DNA from: a virus
DNA: 36,839 nt
Direction: 5' to 3' (one strand)
IMG/VR virus record: IMGVR_UViG_3300050010_000209
Coordinates: 1 to 36,839 of that record
The notes under the pieces are model-generated. The model made no database searches. It saw only the letters and a program-made list of their open reading frames with translations, and was not told where the DNA came from. Shown here piece after piece: positions 7,605 to 16,874 of this stretch; positions within the stretch are counted from its first letter, which is position 1; every line of letters begins with the position of its first letter. Both the position numbers and the translations under genes were made by a program.

Positions 7605-9191
7605 ATGACAACATTTTTGCATTCCATGACACTGGAAGAAGTGGTAGTTGAGTGGGATAAGATTGATGAATGTGGCACAAACATAGGAGCGGTCCGCGCC
7701 TTGTGCTTATCTGATCTTTACTATCTCCTCATTAAGGTCTGCAAGCGAGAGGACATGCTCCACCCGTGGGTGTATGCGCGGTGTCGTGAGGTAGAGGCAG
7801 ACCCAGACGGATATCTTGATCTTTGGTCTCGAGAACATTTCAAATCATCCATCATAACCTTCGGATTAACAGTCCAAGACATTCTTAAGAATCCTGAAAT
7901 AACGGTCGGTTTCTTTTCAGAAAACTACACCCTCGCTCAAAAGTTCCTTGGGCAAATTAAAAAAGAATTTGAATCTAATGAACTGCTCAAGTCAGCATTT
8001 CCAGACATACTTTACAGAAATCCACAACAGGAAAGCCCGAACTGGAACAACAACAACATCACCGTAATGCGAAAGGGCAACCCAAAAGAGCCTACGGTAG
8101 AATGTCAGGGACTTCTGTCGATGAAGGTTGGTGCTCACTACGCGCTCATGGTGTATGATGACGTTATCACCATGAACTCAGTGTCTAGTCCAGAGATGGT
8201 GACAAAGATTAACTCATTTTTTGAATTGTCCCTGTCACAGTCGAAGGAAGGTGGTAAAAAGCGCTTCATTGGCACCCGATATTCTTACGCTGATACGTAT
8301 CAAATGATGATTGAGCGTGAAATTGCGACGGTGCGGCTCTATGCGGCCACCGACAATGGACAACCAAATGGGCAGCCAGTTTTATTTTCAAATGACTACT
8401 GGGATCAGAAGAAGCGGGAAAACTCCACGGTTAATCTGTCATGTCAATATCTTCAAAATCCAAATGCGGGTGGTCAGAAGGTGTTCGATATAAATCAACT
8501 CAACACCTACGAGATTCGCCCATACAAGATGAACGTGGCCATCGTAGTTGATCCTGCAAAATCTAAGAAGGTCGGTTCCGCGAACACCGCCATGTTGGTG
8601 ATTGGCATTTCTGGTGGAAAGCGTAAATACATCCTCGATGGGTATTGCCATAAGATGGGTCTTGCTGAAAGATGGGATTGCTTGAAGCATCTTTATCAAA
8701 AATGGAAGAATGAGCCTGGAATAGGAACAATCACCGTTGGTTATGAAACGTACGGCGCCGGGTCTGTCGATGTGGATTATTTCCAGGAACAGATGAAGAA
8801 GGAGCAATCGGTTAGATTTCCGATTAAGGAACTTCAATCCGCGCTTAATGGTTCAAGCAGAAAGAAGGACAGAATCGAAAGAATTCAACCTGACCTTATT
8901 CATGGGAATATCTTTCTTCCGTATCCGACAGACCCAGATCGCCTCACTAAGCTGCAGCTTGCCGCAATTAGAGATAACTGTCAGTACAGAATATCAAAAG
9001 TCATCAAGAGAAAGAATGAATTGAAGCAGATCTACAATCTGTGCGATGTTTTAGTGATGGAGCTTGACATTTACCCATACGGTAAGTTAGTTGATCTTAT
9101 TGACGCGCTCAGCAGAATTTATGACATGGAAATAAACGCGCCGACCGGTGATAGAACATCATTCGCTTTACAAGAGAATGAATTAACTTAA
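7605..9191 (+). CDS. Terminase large subunit
   Basis: A 528-residue DNA-packaging motor. The N-terminal ATPase has a deviant Walker A, SREHFKSSI (about residues 75-83), and a Walker B with catalytic acidic residues, ALMVYDDVI (about 180-188). The C-terminal RNase H-like nuclease starts at VAIVVDPAKS (Asp about residue 316) and continues with VGYETYGAG (about 378), supplying further acidic ligands. The length is normal for the family. The HFKS form of Walker A is typical of terminases in podovirus-like metagenomic phages. ATG at 7605 follows an AATATAAGGA leader. It acts at the portal vertex with the small subunit upstream and the portal downstream. Confidence 0.93.
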   Translation: MTTFLHSMTLEEVVVEWDKIDECGTNIGAVRALCLSDLYYLLIKVCKREDMLHPWVYARCREVEADPDGYLDLWSREHFKSSIITFGLTVQDILKNPEITVGFFSENYTLAQKFLGQIKKEFESNELLKSAFPDILYRNPQQESPNWNNNNITVMRKGNPKEPTVECQGLLSMKVGAHYALMVYDDVITMNSVSSPEMVTKINSFFELSLSQSKEGGKKRFIGTRYSYADTYQMMIEREIATVRLYAATDNGQPNGQPVLFSNDYWDQKKRENSTVNLSCQYLQNPNAGGQKVFDINQLNTYEIRPYKMNVAIVVDPAKSKKVGSANTAMLVIGISGGKRKYILDGYCHKMGLAERWDCLKHLYQKWKNEPGIGTITVGYETYGAGSVDVDYFQEQMKKEQSVRFPIKELQSALNGSSRKKDRIERIQPDLIHGNIFLPYPTDPDRLTKLQLAAIRDNCQYRISKVIKRKNELKQIYNLCDVLVMELDIYPYGKLVDLIDALSRIYDMEINAPTGDRTSFALQENELT

Positions 9192-9195
9192 TCGT

Positions 9196-9204
9196 TCATA
9201 AATA
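9196..9204 (+). promoter_or_regulatory. T4-late-like promoter motif TCATAAATA
   Basis: TCATAAATAGA lies 23 nt before the ATG at 9228, between terminase and the portal unit, suggesting an internal late promoter. Confidence 0.5.
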
Positions 9205-9227
9205 GATTTACAATATAAGGAAATTAC

Positions 9228-9623
9228 ATGACACAAATTATTAGCGTAGAAGATTTTGAAGATCAAACGGACAAGGAATTGGTTTGTTTCACTGGACATC
9301 TTCTTCAAAAGTTTTATCCGGGATATCTTTGGGGCGTCAGACTTCTTGCCAAATCAATGGTTGGATTTTCGCTTGGGGAATTATTGCAGTTTGGTGACTG
9401 CCACGTTATGGTAGTTCACCCTAAGGACGTTCCAACAATGCACGATTTTGAAGGTATCGTGAAGAGACTTGGTGGAGAACTACTTGAGCGCGCTAAGTTG
9501 TCAAGAGATAAATCACGGAATGTCGCGGTTGAAACAAGACCGGATGGATTCAATTCCAAGTTTGATGAGACAATTCGGGAACATAAGGTCGTACTGACCG
9601 ACAAATTTACTAAGGACAGATAA
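9228..9623 (+). CDS. Unknown protein between terminase and portal
   Basis: A 131-residue protein beginning MTQIISVEDFEDQTDKELVC. It contains a central hydrophobic part (PGYLWGVRLLAKSMVGFSLGELL) and a charged C-terminus. The AATATAAGGA leader gives a clear start. Its stop codon overlaps the ATG of the portal gene (TAATG), so translation of the two is probably coupled and it likely has a role in head assembly or packaging. No domain recognised. Confidence 0.75.
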   Translation: MTQIISVEDFEDQTDKELVCFTGHLLQKFYPGYLWGVRLLAKSMVGFSLGELLQFGDCHVMVVHPKDVPTMHDFEGIVKRLGGELLERAKLSRDKSRNVAVETRPDGFNSKFDETIREHKVVLTDKFTKDR

Positions 9624-11704
9624 TGGCGAGTATCACGATCGATCCAAAAAGCCAAGCACCGACGGCGCAAAAAGAAAGCATTGACAGCCAAGAAGTTGTT
9701 GACAAGGGACTTGAGCGCGATAAGTTAACTGTTGATGAAGCACAGGAAACAACTACTGACCTATCCCCTGAAGAAGATATACCTGAGATTGACGTAAGTG
9801 AAGTCCAATGGCTTTCACGTTCAAGAACTGCGTACGACACATCTACATCATTCTTCGACAACAATGTCAGAGGCGACCTTGACGATTCGATTCGCGCTTT
9901 CCACAGTCAGCACAAATCTTCCTCACATTACGCAACATCGACGAGCCATTTCACATCTAAGGTTTATCGTCCAAAGACTCGCTCTGTCATGATGAAATAT
10001 GAAGCTATGGCGGACGCGGCGTACTTCTCAAATCCAGACGTCATATCAATTGAACCAGAAAATGCAAGCGACAAGGAAGAAATAGTGTCGGCTGCTGTAA
10101 TGAAGGCGCTTGTTCAGTATCGCTTAACTAAGACGATTCCATGGTACAAGGTGGTTATTGGTGGATTCCAAGACGCACAAACATCAGGGCTGGCGGTAGC
10201 GCACTATTACTGGAAGGTGAAGACGAGGGAAGTAAATGGCCAAAAAACGTTCGTTAAGGATGAGCCGGCGATTGATTTAATTCCACTTGAGAACATCAGA
10301 TTTGATCCTAACGCGAACTGGACTGATGTTGTTGAAACATCACCGTTCTTAATCAACTTGCGGCCAATGTACATTGGCGACATCAAGCAGCACATCGCGA
10401 CTGGTTTCTTCAAAGAAATGTCAGACTCTGAAATCATCTCCGCCGCATCAACCGCTAAGGATGGTCAAAACACGAGAACAGCAAGAACACAGTCTGGTCA
10501 AGATCCACGTGAAAAATCATCTAAGGAAGTATCGGACTATGAAGTATGCGTGGTGCAAGAACATATTCACCGCGTAGAGGGTGAGGACTACGTGTGGTTT
10601 ACTCTAAACAATCAAGTGATGTTGAGAGATCCAGTTCCTATTGCTGAGTTGTATTTTACAGGGGAACGTCCATACATTATCGGCCAATGCATTCTTGAAA
10701 CGCACAGCACCTTTCCATCAAGCACTCCAACGCTGCTAACTGGTATTCAATCTGAAATAAACGAGATTGCTAATCAGCGCTTGAACAACGTGAAGCTCGC
10801 GCTTAACAAGAAGTTTATCATCAAGACCGATTCAGAGATAGATTTATCAGCCCTTCTTAGAAATCAGCCTGGGTCTGCGGTGTTCACTCAAAATCCTCAA
10901 GAGGACGTAAGAGAGCTCAGTACACAAGATGTGACCCAGTCATCGTATCTTGAACAAGATAGACTAAACGCTGACTTTGATGAACTTGCTGGTAATTTCT
11001 CATCGAACGCCGTTCAGCAGCAAAAATCTGCCAATGACACATGGCGTGGTATGCAGATGTTGAATTCAAACGCAAACGTTCAACTAGAACATCAACTACG
11101 CATCTTCACCGACACGTTCGTCGTCCCTTTGCTCCGCGCCATCGTTAAGCTTGAGCAAAAGTATGAAACAGATGACACCGTATTTGCTCTAGTTGGACAG
11201 CAGAATGGTCAAATGCTACAGCGCGCGGGAGTCAATGAAGTTACGTCTGAACATCTTCAAAAGGACATGGTCGTCAAGTGCAACGTTGGTATGAACAACA
11301 CTGACCCACAGATGAAGCAGCAGAAATTAGTAAGCGTGCTCAGTACAATTCTTAACATCGTAAAGAACCCTGCGTCTAAGGGCCTTGACATGAAGGAAGT
11401 TTCCAAGGAACTCTTCGCTCTGTCTGGCTACGGTGATGGAATGCGCTTCATAAATCAGGAAGTTGATCCAGCGATGGCGATGATGATGCAAGAAAATATG
11501 GCTCTTAAGAAGAAGGTCATGGACAAACAGACCAAGGAACAAGTTGAGCTATCTAAGAACCACGAAAACAATCAGACCCGTCTTGCAATTGCTTCAATGC
11601 GGGAAAAGACCGATTCAGCCAAGTTCTTAGTTGATCACGCGCTAAACCTTCAGAAAGATAGCCAACAGGCTGGACAACCTCCAGCCCCGCCACCAGGAGT
11701 TTAA
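9623..11704 (+). CDS. Portal protein
   Basis: A 693-residue protein, long for a portal but within the range of podovirus portals (P22 gp1 is 725). The core has the expected features: an N-terminal helical and beta wing, a stem/crown region with GVRP-type loops replaced by RPYIIGQCILETHSTFPSSTPTLLTGIQSEINEIANQRLNNVKL (written in part here only by its key residues NEIANQRLNN), and a coiled-coil C-terminus (KKKVMDKQTKEQVELSKNHE) ending in a proline-rich tail. It forms the DNA-entry ring and binds the terminase and the gp4-like adaptor. Position between terminase and scaffold supports the call. Confidence 0.88.
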   Translation: MASITIDPKSQAPTAQKESIDSQEVVDKGLERDKLTVDEAQETTTDLSPEEDIPEIDVSEVQWLSRSRTAYDTSTSFFDNNVRGDLDDSIRAFHSQHKSSSHYATSTSHFTSKVYRPKTRSVMMKYEAMADAAYFSNPDVISIEPENASDKEEIVSAAVMKALVQYRLTKTIPWYKVVIGGFQDAQTSGLAVAHYYWKVKTREVNGQKTFVKDEPAIDLIPLENIRFDPNANWTDVVETSPFLINLRPMYIGDIKQHIATGFFKEMSDSEIISAASTAKDGQNTRTARTQSGQDPREKSSKEVSDYEVCVVQEHIHRVEGEDYVWFTLNNQVMLRDPVPIAELYFTGERPYIIGQCILETHSTFPSSTPTLLTGIQSEINEIANQRLNNVKLALNKKFIIKTDSEIDLSALLRNQPGSAVFTQNPQEDVRELSTQDVTQSSYLEQDRLNADFDELAGNFSSNAVQQQKSANDTWRGMQMLNSNANVQLEHQLRIFTDTFVVPLLRAIVKLEQKYETDDTVFALVGQQNGQMLQRAGVNEVTSEHLQKDMVVKCNVGMNNTDPQMKQQKLVSVLSTILNIVKNPASKGLDMKEVSKELFALSGYGDGMRFINQEVDPAMAMMMQENMALKKKVMDKQTKEQVELSKNHENNQTRLAIASMREKTDSAKFLVDHALNLQKDSQQAGQPPAPPPGV

Positions 11705-12043
11705 ATGTTTGACAATATAAAAACACAACGCAAGGAAGAAAGAGAACGGAAGCTTCGAGAACAGCTTGAAGAACAAATAATCTGTGCTGAACAGGTTCGT
11801 AACTTTTTTGAAACGGACTTAGGTAAATATCTTGAAGCTAAGATGGCTGAAGATCAACAGACGATTAAGAACAAATTGATAACTGTTGATTTTGATGATG
11901 AGAAGCAAATTAGAAAGTTACAAAACTCGTATGAGGTAATTGCGAAGATTAAGTTCTACTTAGGACACGCGCTACTGACAGGTGATTCAGCGGAAAAAGC
12001 GCTAAATCTTCATCAGTTCAATGACCTCAACAATTACGAATAA
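11705..12043 (+). CDS. Small helical protein between portal and scaffold
   Basis: A 112-residue charged, coiled-coil-like protein (MFDNIKTQRKEERERKLREQ...) starting immediately after the portal stop (TAAATG). High Glu/Lys/Gln content and lack of hydrophobic segments point to a soluble helical protein. Its place between portal and scaffold suggests a role in procapsid assembly. No family recognised. Confidence 0.75.
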   Translation: MFDNIKTQRKEERERKLREQLEEQIICAEQVRNFFETDLGKYLEAKMAEDQQTIKNKLITVDFDDEKQIRKLQNSYEVIAKIKFYLGHALLTGDSAEKALNLHQFNDLNNYE

Positions 12044-12066
12044 TTCAATTAATATAGGAGATTTAA

Positions 12067-13104
12067 ATGGCTAAGAAATTCAACCCAGTAACAGAGTTTC
12101 ACGTTGCAGAAGCTCAAGATGAACCAGCTCAACGCTCACCAATTTCACCAGAGCGCGCCGCCGAAGACATGGAGAAAAACGCCGCGATAGTTCGTGCCGC
12201 GCAGGAAAAACGGGAAGCGATTGAGACCCACGCCGTCAATTGGCGCAATGCGATAGCAGCTGAGCGTGATGCGAATCGTAACAGAACAATGGACGAAGTT
12301 CTTTCAGGAGAGTCAGTAGATGAAGAACAAAGTTACAGAAATCAACTCGGTGCCCTCGATACGGAAGTTGAGCCGGATGGAGAGGAAACAGTTAAGACAC
12401 CGCAAGAACAAGAGGACACCGACGGTTCAACGGTCATTACAAAAACCGTCAATGGCGTAAGGGTCAGTAGAACTGTTGATGAGTGGTTAGCGCTGGCAAC
12501 AAAGGTAGAAAATGCTGATGCATATTACCAAGAAGCTGCTAACAAGTTTCATGAAAGACATCAACAACCAGAAGTCGTAGTTGATGATAAAGCAATTATT
12601 CGTGAGCTGTCAAAGAAGATTTCTTTGGGCAACGAAGATGAGGCTGCAGAAGCAACTGAGCAGTTAGTAAAGATTGCAGCTCGAGCTGCAAATGCAGAAG
12701 CAAGACAGCAAGATCAACAAGAAGCAGGAAAAGCGGTGTATTTGGCATTTGCTAAGGAATATCAAGACGTCATGGCAGATCCAGTTACAAACGCGGCCTT
12801 TCTTCAATTTGAACAGCAAGTAATCCAAGAGAACACGATCTTCAATTCAGACCCGGTTCTTAATTTCGACGCAAGGCTTCGCTTTATCGGTGAAAAAATG
12901 CGTACTTGGAAAAGGGGAGTGGCTGACGTAACGGTTAAAGATAGTAAGCGTCAGGAACTCATAAATAAAAAAGCTCAAATAACAAACTTAAATACTGCAA
13001 GTCAAAAACAGACAACAAGAGAAGAACGTCCTCTGTCTGAACTAGATGCACGAAATGCGGCGGTACAAGGTATGTTTTCTTCGAGAAAAAAGAAAGCATT
13101 TTAA
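12067..13104 (+). CDS. Scaffolding protein (putative)
   Basis: A 345-residue strongly acidic, helical protein with an Asp/Glu-rich middle (EPDGEETVKTPQEQEDTDGS), long Ala/Glu/Gln coiled-coil-like stretches and a basic C-terminus ending SSRKKKAF. Acidic helical protein with a basic C-terminal tail, placed directly before the capsid gene, is the standard pattern of podovirus scaffolding proteins, where the basic tail binds the coat. It carries no serine-protease motif I can see. AGGAG seven bases before the ATG supports the start. Confidence 0.8.
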   Translation: MAKKFNPVTEFHVAEAQDEPAQRSPISPERAAEDMEKNAAIVRAAQEKREAIETHAVNWRNAIAAERDANRNRTMDEVLSGESVDEEQSYRNQLGALDTEVEPDGEETVKTPQEQEDTDGSTVITKTVNGVRVSRTVDEWLALATKVENADAYYQEAANKFHERHQQPEVVVDDKAIIRELSKKISLGNEDEAAEATEQLVKIAARAANAEARQQDQQEAGKAVYLAFAKEYQDVMADPVTNAAFLQFEQQVIQENTIFNSDPVLNFDARLRFIGEKMRTWKRGVADVTVKDSKRQELINKKAQITNLNTASQKQTTREERPLSELDARNAAVQGMFSSRKKKAF

Positions 13105-13115
13105 AAGCTTTCTTT
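13089..13115 (+). terminator. AT-rich hairpin at the end of the scaffold gene
   Basis: AAAGAAAGC (13089-13097) pairs with GCTTTCTTT (13107-13115) around a 9-nt loop that contains the scaffold stop codon. It is a possible weak terminator or mRNA-end stabiliser just before the capsid promoter motif. The stem is AT-rich, so termination is uncertain. Confidence 0.45.
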
Positions 13116-13122
13116 GGCACTA

Positions 13123-13130
13123 TATAAATA
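13123..13130 (+). promoter_or_regulatory. T4-late-like promoter motif TATAAATA before capsid gene
   Basis: TATATAAATAGAGC contains the exact octamer TATAAATA, 48 nt before the capsid ATG. The capsid gene needs high expression, and a separate hairpin lies just after it (14170-14191), giving a defined capsid transcript. Confidence 0.7.
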
Positions 13131-13178
13131 GAGCATCGATAGAACATCGTATTAATTCTTTCATTAAAGGAAACAGAC

Positions 13179-14165
13179 ATGTCTGGACAAATTTGGTCCC
13201 AAAACACTGCTGGTGGATACTTTTACAGCAATCAACTTTCAAACGTGTTGCGCACTTCCGTGCAGCCACTCACTAAGTTCCGTCAATTTTGCGATGGCGA
13301 ACAGGTATTTGGTAAGCACCGCGGTCAAACATTCACGTGGGACGTCGTTTCTGATGTAGCAAACCCAGGTGGTGTGCTTGCAGAAACAAATACAATTCCC
13401 CAAACCAACTTCACGGTTGCTCAAGGTACCCTAACGGTTACCGAGTATGGTAACGCGGTGCCATGGACTGGCTTGCTTGAAAATCTTGCTAAGTTCTCAG
13501 TAGATGGTCCAGTAGGTAAGACCCTCAAGAATGACTGCGCAAAGTCTCTCGACCGCGCAGCTTGGGCACAGTTCAAAGCAACTCCACAGCACTTTATCGC
13601 ATCTGCTGGTACGGACACTGCTTCCCTAACGTTCTACACGAACGGTACTGTTACCGGTACTAACTCGGTCGCTCTTTCAACTGGTCACTTGAAGACCCTT
13701 GTTGATAAGATGAAGACCTCCAACATCCCAGCTTTCCTTGGTGATGACTACTACGCTATTGCAAACGTAGCAACTCTTCGTGGTATCAAGAACTCTCTTG
13801 AAACTCTTCACCAGTACTCTGCTACCGGTCTTGATTTGATCATGAGAGGTGAAATCGGTCGTTACGAAAATACCCGCTTCATTGAACAAACCAACATCGC
13901 TCCAGGTATCGGTAACACTGGTATTGCTTCAGGTAGCACTGGTGGTGACATGACAGCATGGACAAACGGCAAATCTGACTGGGCTTTCTTCTTCGGAGAA
14001 GACACAGTTTATGAAGGTATCGTAGAACCAGAACAACTTCGCTACGCTATCTCGTCCGACTATGGTCGTTCAAAGGGTATGGCTTGGTACTACCTCGGTG
14101 GTTTCGGCTTGATCCAAACTCAAGCTACTCAGGCCAGAATTTTCATGTGGGACTCGGGACAATAA
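13179..14165 (+). CDS. Major capsid protein, N4-gp56 family
   Basis: A 328-residue protein opening MSGQIWSQNTAGGYFYSNQL, with the segments LSNVLRTSVQPLTKFRQFCD, GQTFTWDVVSDV and TLTVTEYGNAVPWTGLLENL, and C-terminal GEIGRYENTRFIEQTNI. These are the hallmarks of the N4-gp56 type of HK97-fold capsid proteins common in aquatic podovirus-like phages. It builds the icosahedral shell with the scaffold upstream. AAAGGA precedes the ATG. The codon choice is strongly biased (many CTT, GGT, ACC), as expected for a very highly expressed gene. Confidence 0.93.
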   Translation: MSGQIWSQNTAGGYFYSNQLSNVLRTSVQPLTKFRQFCDGEQVFGKHRGQTFTWDVVSDVANPGGVLAETNTIPQTNFTVAQGTLTVTEYGNAVPWTGLLENLAKFSVDGPVGKTLKNDCAKSLDRAAWAQFKATPQHFIASAGTDTASLTFYTNGTVTGTNSVALSTGHLKTLVDKMKTSNIPAFLGDDYYAIANVATLRGIKNSLETLHQYSATGLDLIMRGEIGRYENTRFIEQTNIAPGIGNTGIASGSTGGDMTAWTNGKSDWAFFFGEDTVYEGIVEPEQLRYAISSDYGRSKGMAWYYLGGFGLIQTQATQARIFMWDSGQ

Positions 14166-14169
14166 TTCC

Positions 14170-14191
14170 TGGAGGGAGCTAGCTCCCTCCA
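14170..14191 (+). terminator. Perfect 22-bp palindrome after capsid gene
   Basis: TGGAGGGAGCT followed directly by its complement AGCTCCCTCCA, four bases after the capsid stop. A GC-rich 9-10-bp stem with a short loop, followed by CTATTTGATT. It probably terminates or attenuates the capsid transcript and protects its 3' end. Confidence 0.75.
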
Positions 14192-14217
14192 CTATTTGAT
14201 TATCAAAGGAAAGAAAA

Positions 14218-14622
14218 ATGACTACAAAATCAATGGCGTACGATCACGCAGCTTATCTCACAAGATTCCCAGTGATCTCCGGCGTCAATACCGCAAATAC
14301 TAGCTTCCCAGATGCAGCTGCATTTACAAGCATGCTCGCACTGTCCGCTACATTCACAGTTGTAACCGCAGGAACATCAGCCGGTGGTAATCTTTGGGTT
14401 GTTAACAAGATCTCCGGTACTACAACTACCGCTCTTGCTACCGCAACTCTCGGTACTTCAGCGGCTGGAACCGTTGTTAATGTCCCTCTCTCAACGACCG
14501 CTGGTGGCGTACCTCTTATTCAGGGCGACTTGCTTTTCACGGCTAAGGGCACTGACACGGTCGGCGTCTCAGCTTTGGTTTATGAGCTTGCTCTTCAACC
14601 ACTTGCTACTGTAACTGCTTAA
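14218..14622 (+). CDS. Head decoration-like protein
   Basis: A 134-residue Thr/Ala/Gly/Val-rich, beta-type protein with no charged clusters (for example TFTVVTAGTSAGGNLWVV, GTTTTALATATLGTSAAGT). It follows the capsid gene after the hairpin and has AAAGGA in front of its ATG. Codon bias resembles that of the capsid gene, which suggests an abundant virion part. A decoration or minor capsid protein is inferred from position, composition and codon use; no family recognised. Confidence 0.7.
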   Translation: MTTKSMAYDHAAYLTRFPVISGVNTANTSFPDAAAFTSMLALSATFTVVTAGTSAGGNLWVVNKISGTTTTALATATLGTSAAGTVVNVPLSTTAGGVPLIQGDLLFTAKGTDTVGVSALVYELALQPLATVTA

Positions 14623-14635
14623 TAAAGGAAATATC

Positions 14636-14860
14636 ATGGCAAAAATTATGACTGACGGTGGAAAGATGCTCGATCCAGTGATCTATGGTGAAGTGGCAAT
14701 GAGCCGCCAAACCAAGGGAACTCCATCATCTAATGGTGGAACTGGATTTAATCTAAATTTTAATCGTATGCCTCCAGGTCTCGACATTGGGAACCAGGAA
14801 ACTGCGGTTGATGTTCAGAGAATTACCAACTTGAAGCCATTTGGTCCAATCATCCGCTAA
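14636..14860 (+). CDS. Small head-region protein
   Basis: A 74-residue protein beginning MAKIMTDGGKMLDPVIYGEV, Gly/Pro/Asn-rich, with AAAGGA six bases or so before the ATG. It sits between the decoration-like protein and 14869-15402. No recognised domain; a minor virion protein is the best guess from context. Confidence 0.65.
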   Translation: MAKIMTDGGKMLDPVIYGEVAMSRQTKGTPSSNGGTGFNLNFNRMPPGLDIGNQETAVDVQRITNLKPFGPIIR

Positions 14861-14868
14861 GGTAAAAG

Positions 14869-15402
14869 ATGAAGTACTCTCTTCCACCTATCGTTAAGGA
14901 ACAAATGAAGTATGAACCTACTCTTCCGAGGAAGAGTAATGGTAATACTGCCCAGCGCAAGGAGTGGATTGATCAAGATCAAATTGCTAACCTCAAGTCC
15001 CGCATTAACTTCATCGGACAGCGTCAAGACAAATATAGTCTTGAGGCACGTGATGAAGGTACAGCATCAGCGGACGAGAGAACAGTTTTAGCTCGTGATA
15101 TTGGGTATGATGAGGATTACAATCATCAGACCCTAGACACGGTGTCTAACAACCCACAACGTGATCCAGAAAACAACTTCAGAAACTACGCTTCACCTAA
15201 CCTTGATTATGATGAGGACGCCACTTTCAATCAGGAATATATGAGAGATGGATTCAAAGTCATACCGCTTGATGGTCTCACAAATGAATACACTGGTCAG
15301 CATCACATCGGTTTTTATGATGATGTTACCCGTGAAGATAAGGAAACTGGAAAGTCAGTTACCGGATTCTTAGAAAGAAACAATTATCTTGACAGAATTT
15401 AA
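14869..15402 (+). CDS. Unknown protein ending the head operon
   Basis: A 177-residue, strongly charged protein rich in Asp, Asn, Arg and Tyr (MKYSLPPIVKEQMKYEPTLP...), probably with long unordered parts. AAGGT precedes the ATG. It is the last gene of the head unit, followed after 25 bases by a UUCG-loop terminator. No family recognised. It could be a late virion or assembly protein. Confidence 0.68.
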   Translation: MKYSLPPIVKEQMKYEPTLPRKSNGNTAQRKEWIDQDQIANLKSRINFIGQRQDKYSLEARDEGTASADERTVLARDIGYDEDYNHQTLDTVSNNPQRDPENNFRNYASPNLDYDEDATFNQEYMRDGFKVIPLDGLTNEYTGQHHIGFYDDVTREDKETGKSVTGFLERNNYLDRI

Positions 15403-15419
15403 TTCTGGACGGATAGCGT

Positions 15420-15427
15420 TATAAATA
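15420..15427 (+). promoter_or_regulatory. T4-late-like promoter motif TATAAATA
   Basis: Exact TATAAATA just before the terminator hairpin 15428-15449 and 61 nt before the GT9 gene at 15489. If used, the transcript would start within or near the hairpin, so its role is less certain than that of the others. Confidence 0.45.
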
Positions 15428-15449
15428 AAAGGAGTCTTCGGACTCCTTT
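15428..15449 (+). terminator. Rho-independent terminator with UUCG tetraloop
   Basis: AAAGGAGTC pairs perfectly with GACTCCTTT around the extra-stable loop TTCG, followed by GTTGT. It ends the head-gene transcript; the accessory unit starts behind it. Confidence 0.85.
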
Positions 15450-15488
15450 GTTGTATCTACTTTACTGTAACTAATATAAGGAAAACAT

Positions 15489-16874
15489 ATGGAAGATTAT
15501 CTTCAACATCTCCATGAGGAACGCTGGGTAACGGTTCGTCATATCAACGGGAAAGGCATTGAAGTTTCCCACAACAAATTCAACGTTCTACCAAAAGCTA
15601 TCAAAATTGTAACTGAGGATGATCCTGTCCTCTACAAAGATCTTGCGCGCTTCAAGGTCGCAGATTTGGAAAATCCAACTGAGATCGAAGACAGCTCCTT
15701 AGATTTTGTTTTCATCACGATGGAAGACGTTCCATATGACACCATCAAAGCATATCTTAACAAGCTGCTACCAAAAGGCAAGCTGCTAGTCCACACCAAA
15801 GATTCAGTCGGGTGGAAATTCTTGATGTATGAATATGACAATGGTTCTGTTATCTTATCAAAACCGTGGGTCAATGATTTGCCAAAGAAGAACATGGGCA
15901 TCATGCGACTTGGGGCGATTGGTGATCTGTTTCAAACAGCTTCGGTCTGTGCAGCCGCAAAGAAGCAGGGATATCACGTTACGGTGTACGCGCAGAATCC
16001 ATCAGGGAAAGTTCTTGAAAACAATCCTAACATAGACGTGCTCATATGCACCGACAGAGAAATAATTCGTAATTCAGAACTAAGGCTCTATTGGGATTGG
16101 CTTAGCACACAGCACACTAAGTTTGTCAATTTGTGTGGTTCCGTTGAGGACTCGTGGCTTCCAAACAAAGATTCCCCACGGTTCCACTGGCCAGCAAATC
16201 TCCGTGAAAAACACCTTTCTACAAACTACGTACAGTTTTCCCATGAGATGGCAGGGGTTCCATACAAGTTGGATGTTAAATTCTACCCAACAGCAGAAGA
16301 AATTGCTTGGGCTGATGAGGAACGGAAGAAGTTTAAGGAATCCAAGTTGATATGTTGGGCTCTAAATGGGAGCTCTTTACACAAGGTGTTTCCATGGTTT
16401 GATGAATTTGTAGCTCGAGTGATGCTCCTTATTCCAGACTGTGGGGTAATTACCTTGGGCGATGAGGCTGCTAAATTTCTTGAACAAGGTTGGGAAAACG
16501 AAGACCGAGTCCATCGACAAGCGGGTACGTGGTCAATTCGGCAGTCCTTAACTTTTATTCAACGCCACGCCGATTTACTCATTGGCCCAGAAACGGGATT
16601 GCTAAACGCGATGTGCGTGGAGCGGCTCCCGAAGATCATATTTCTTTCTCACTCAAACGTAATGAACTTGACGCGTGATTGGGTTAAAACGACTAACATA
16701 GTGGCCTCTAAGGAGGTAAGAGCTGAATGCGACAATTGTTGCAGACATAGGCTCCACATGAATGATGATGGATTCACTCACATACTCAGAGATGAGGAAA
16801 CTGGGGTTGCGCACTGTCAAGCAAAACTTGATAGAACTCTGCTATTCCAAACAGCGCAAAGGGTTTTGAAATGA
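15489..16874 (+). CDS. GT9-family glycosyltransferase with N-terminal extension
   Basis: A 461-residue protein. Residues from about 136 form a glycosyltransferase family 9 (ADP-heptose:LPS heptosyltransferase-like) fold: MGIMRLGAIGDLFQTASV with the glycine-rich acceptor loop, and LLIGPETGLLNAM (about 361-373), the nucleotide-sugar binding part. The first about 130 residues are an extra domain whose segment SSLDFVFITMEDVPYDTI...LLPKGKLLVH resembles the second half of a Rossmann methyltransferase. The C-terminus has a Cys/His cluster (ECDNCCRHRLH, then AHC). It is in one operon with a shorter paralogue (4-bp ATGA overlap) and an ATP-grasp enzyme. The acceptor is unknown: host LPS, virion protein or small molecule are all possible. 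Confidence 0.82.
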   Translation: MEDYLQHLHEERWVTVRHINGKGIEVSHNKFNVLPKAIKIVTEDDPVLYKDLARFKVADLENPTEIEDSSLDFVFITMEDVPYDTIKAYLNKLLPKGKLLVHTKDSVGWKFLMYEYDNGSVILSKPWVNDLPKKNMGIMRLGAIGDLFQTASVCAAAKKQGYHVTVYAQNPSGKVLENNPNIDVLICTDREIIRNSELRLYWDWLSTQHTKFVNLCGSVEDSWLPNKDSPRFHWPANLREKHLSTNYVQFSHEMAGVPYKLDVKFYPTAEEIAWADEERKKFKESKLICWALNGSSLHKVFPWFDEFVARVMLLIPDCGVITLGDEAAKFLEQGWENEDRVHRQAGTWSIRQSLTFIQRHADLLIGPETGLLNAMCVERLPKIIFLSHSNVMNLTRDWVKTTNIVASKEVRAECDNCCRHRLHMNDDGFTHILRDEETGVAHCQAKLDRTLLFQTAQRVLK

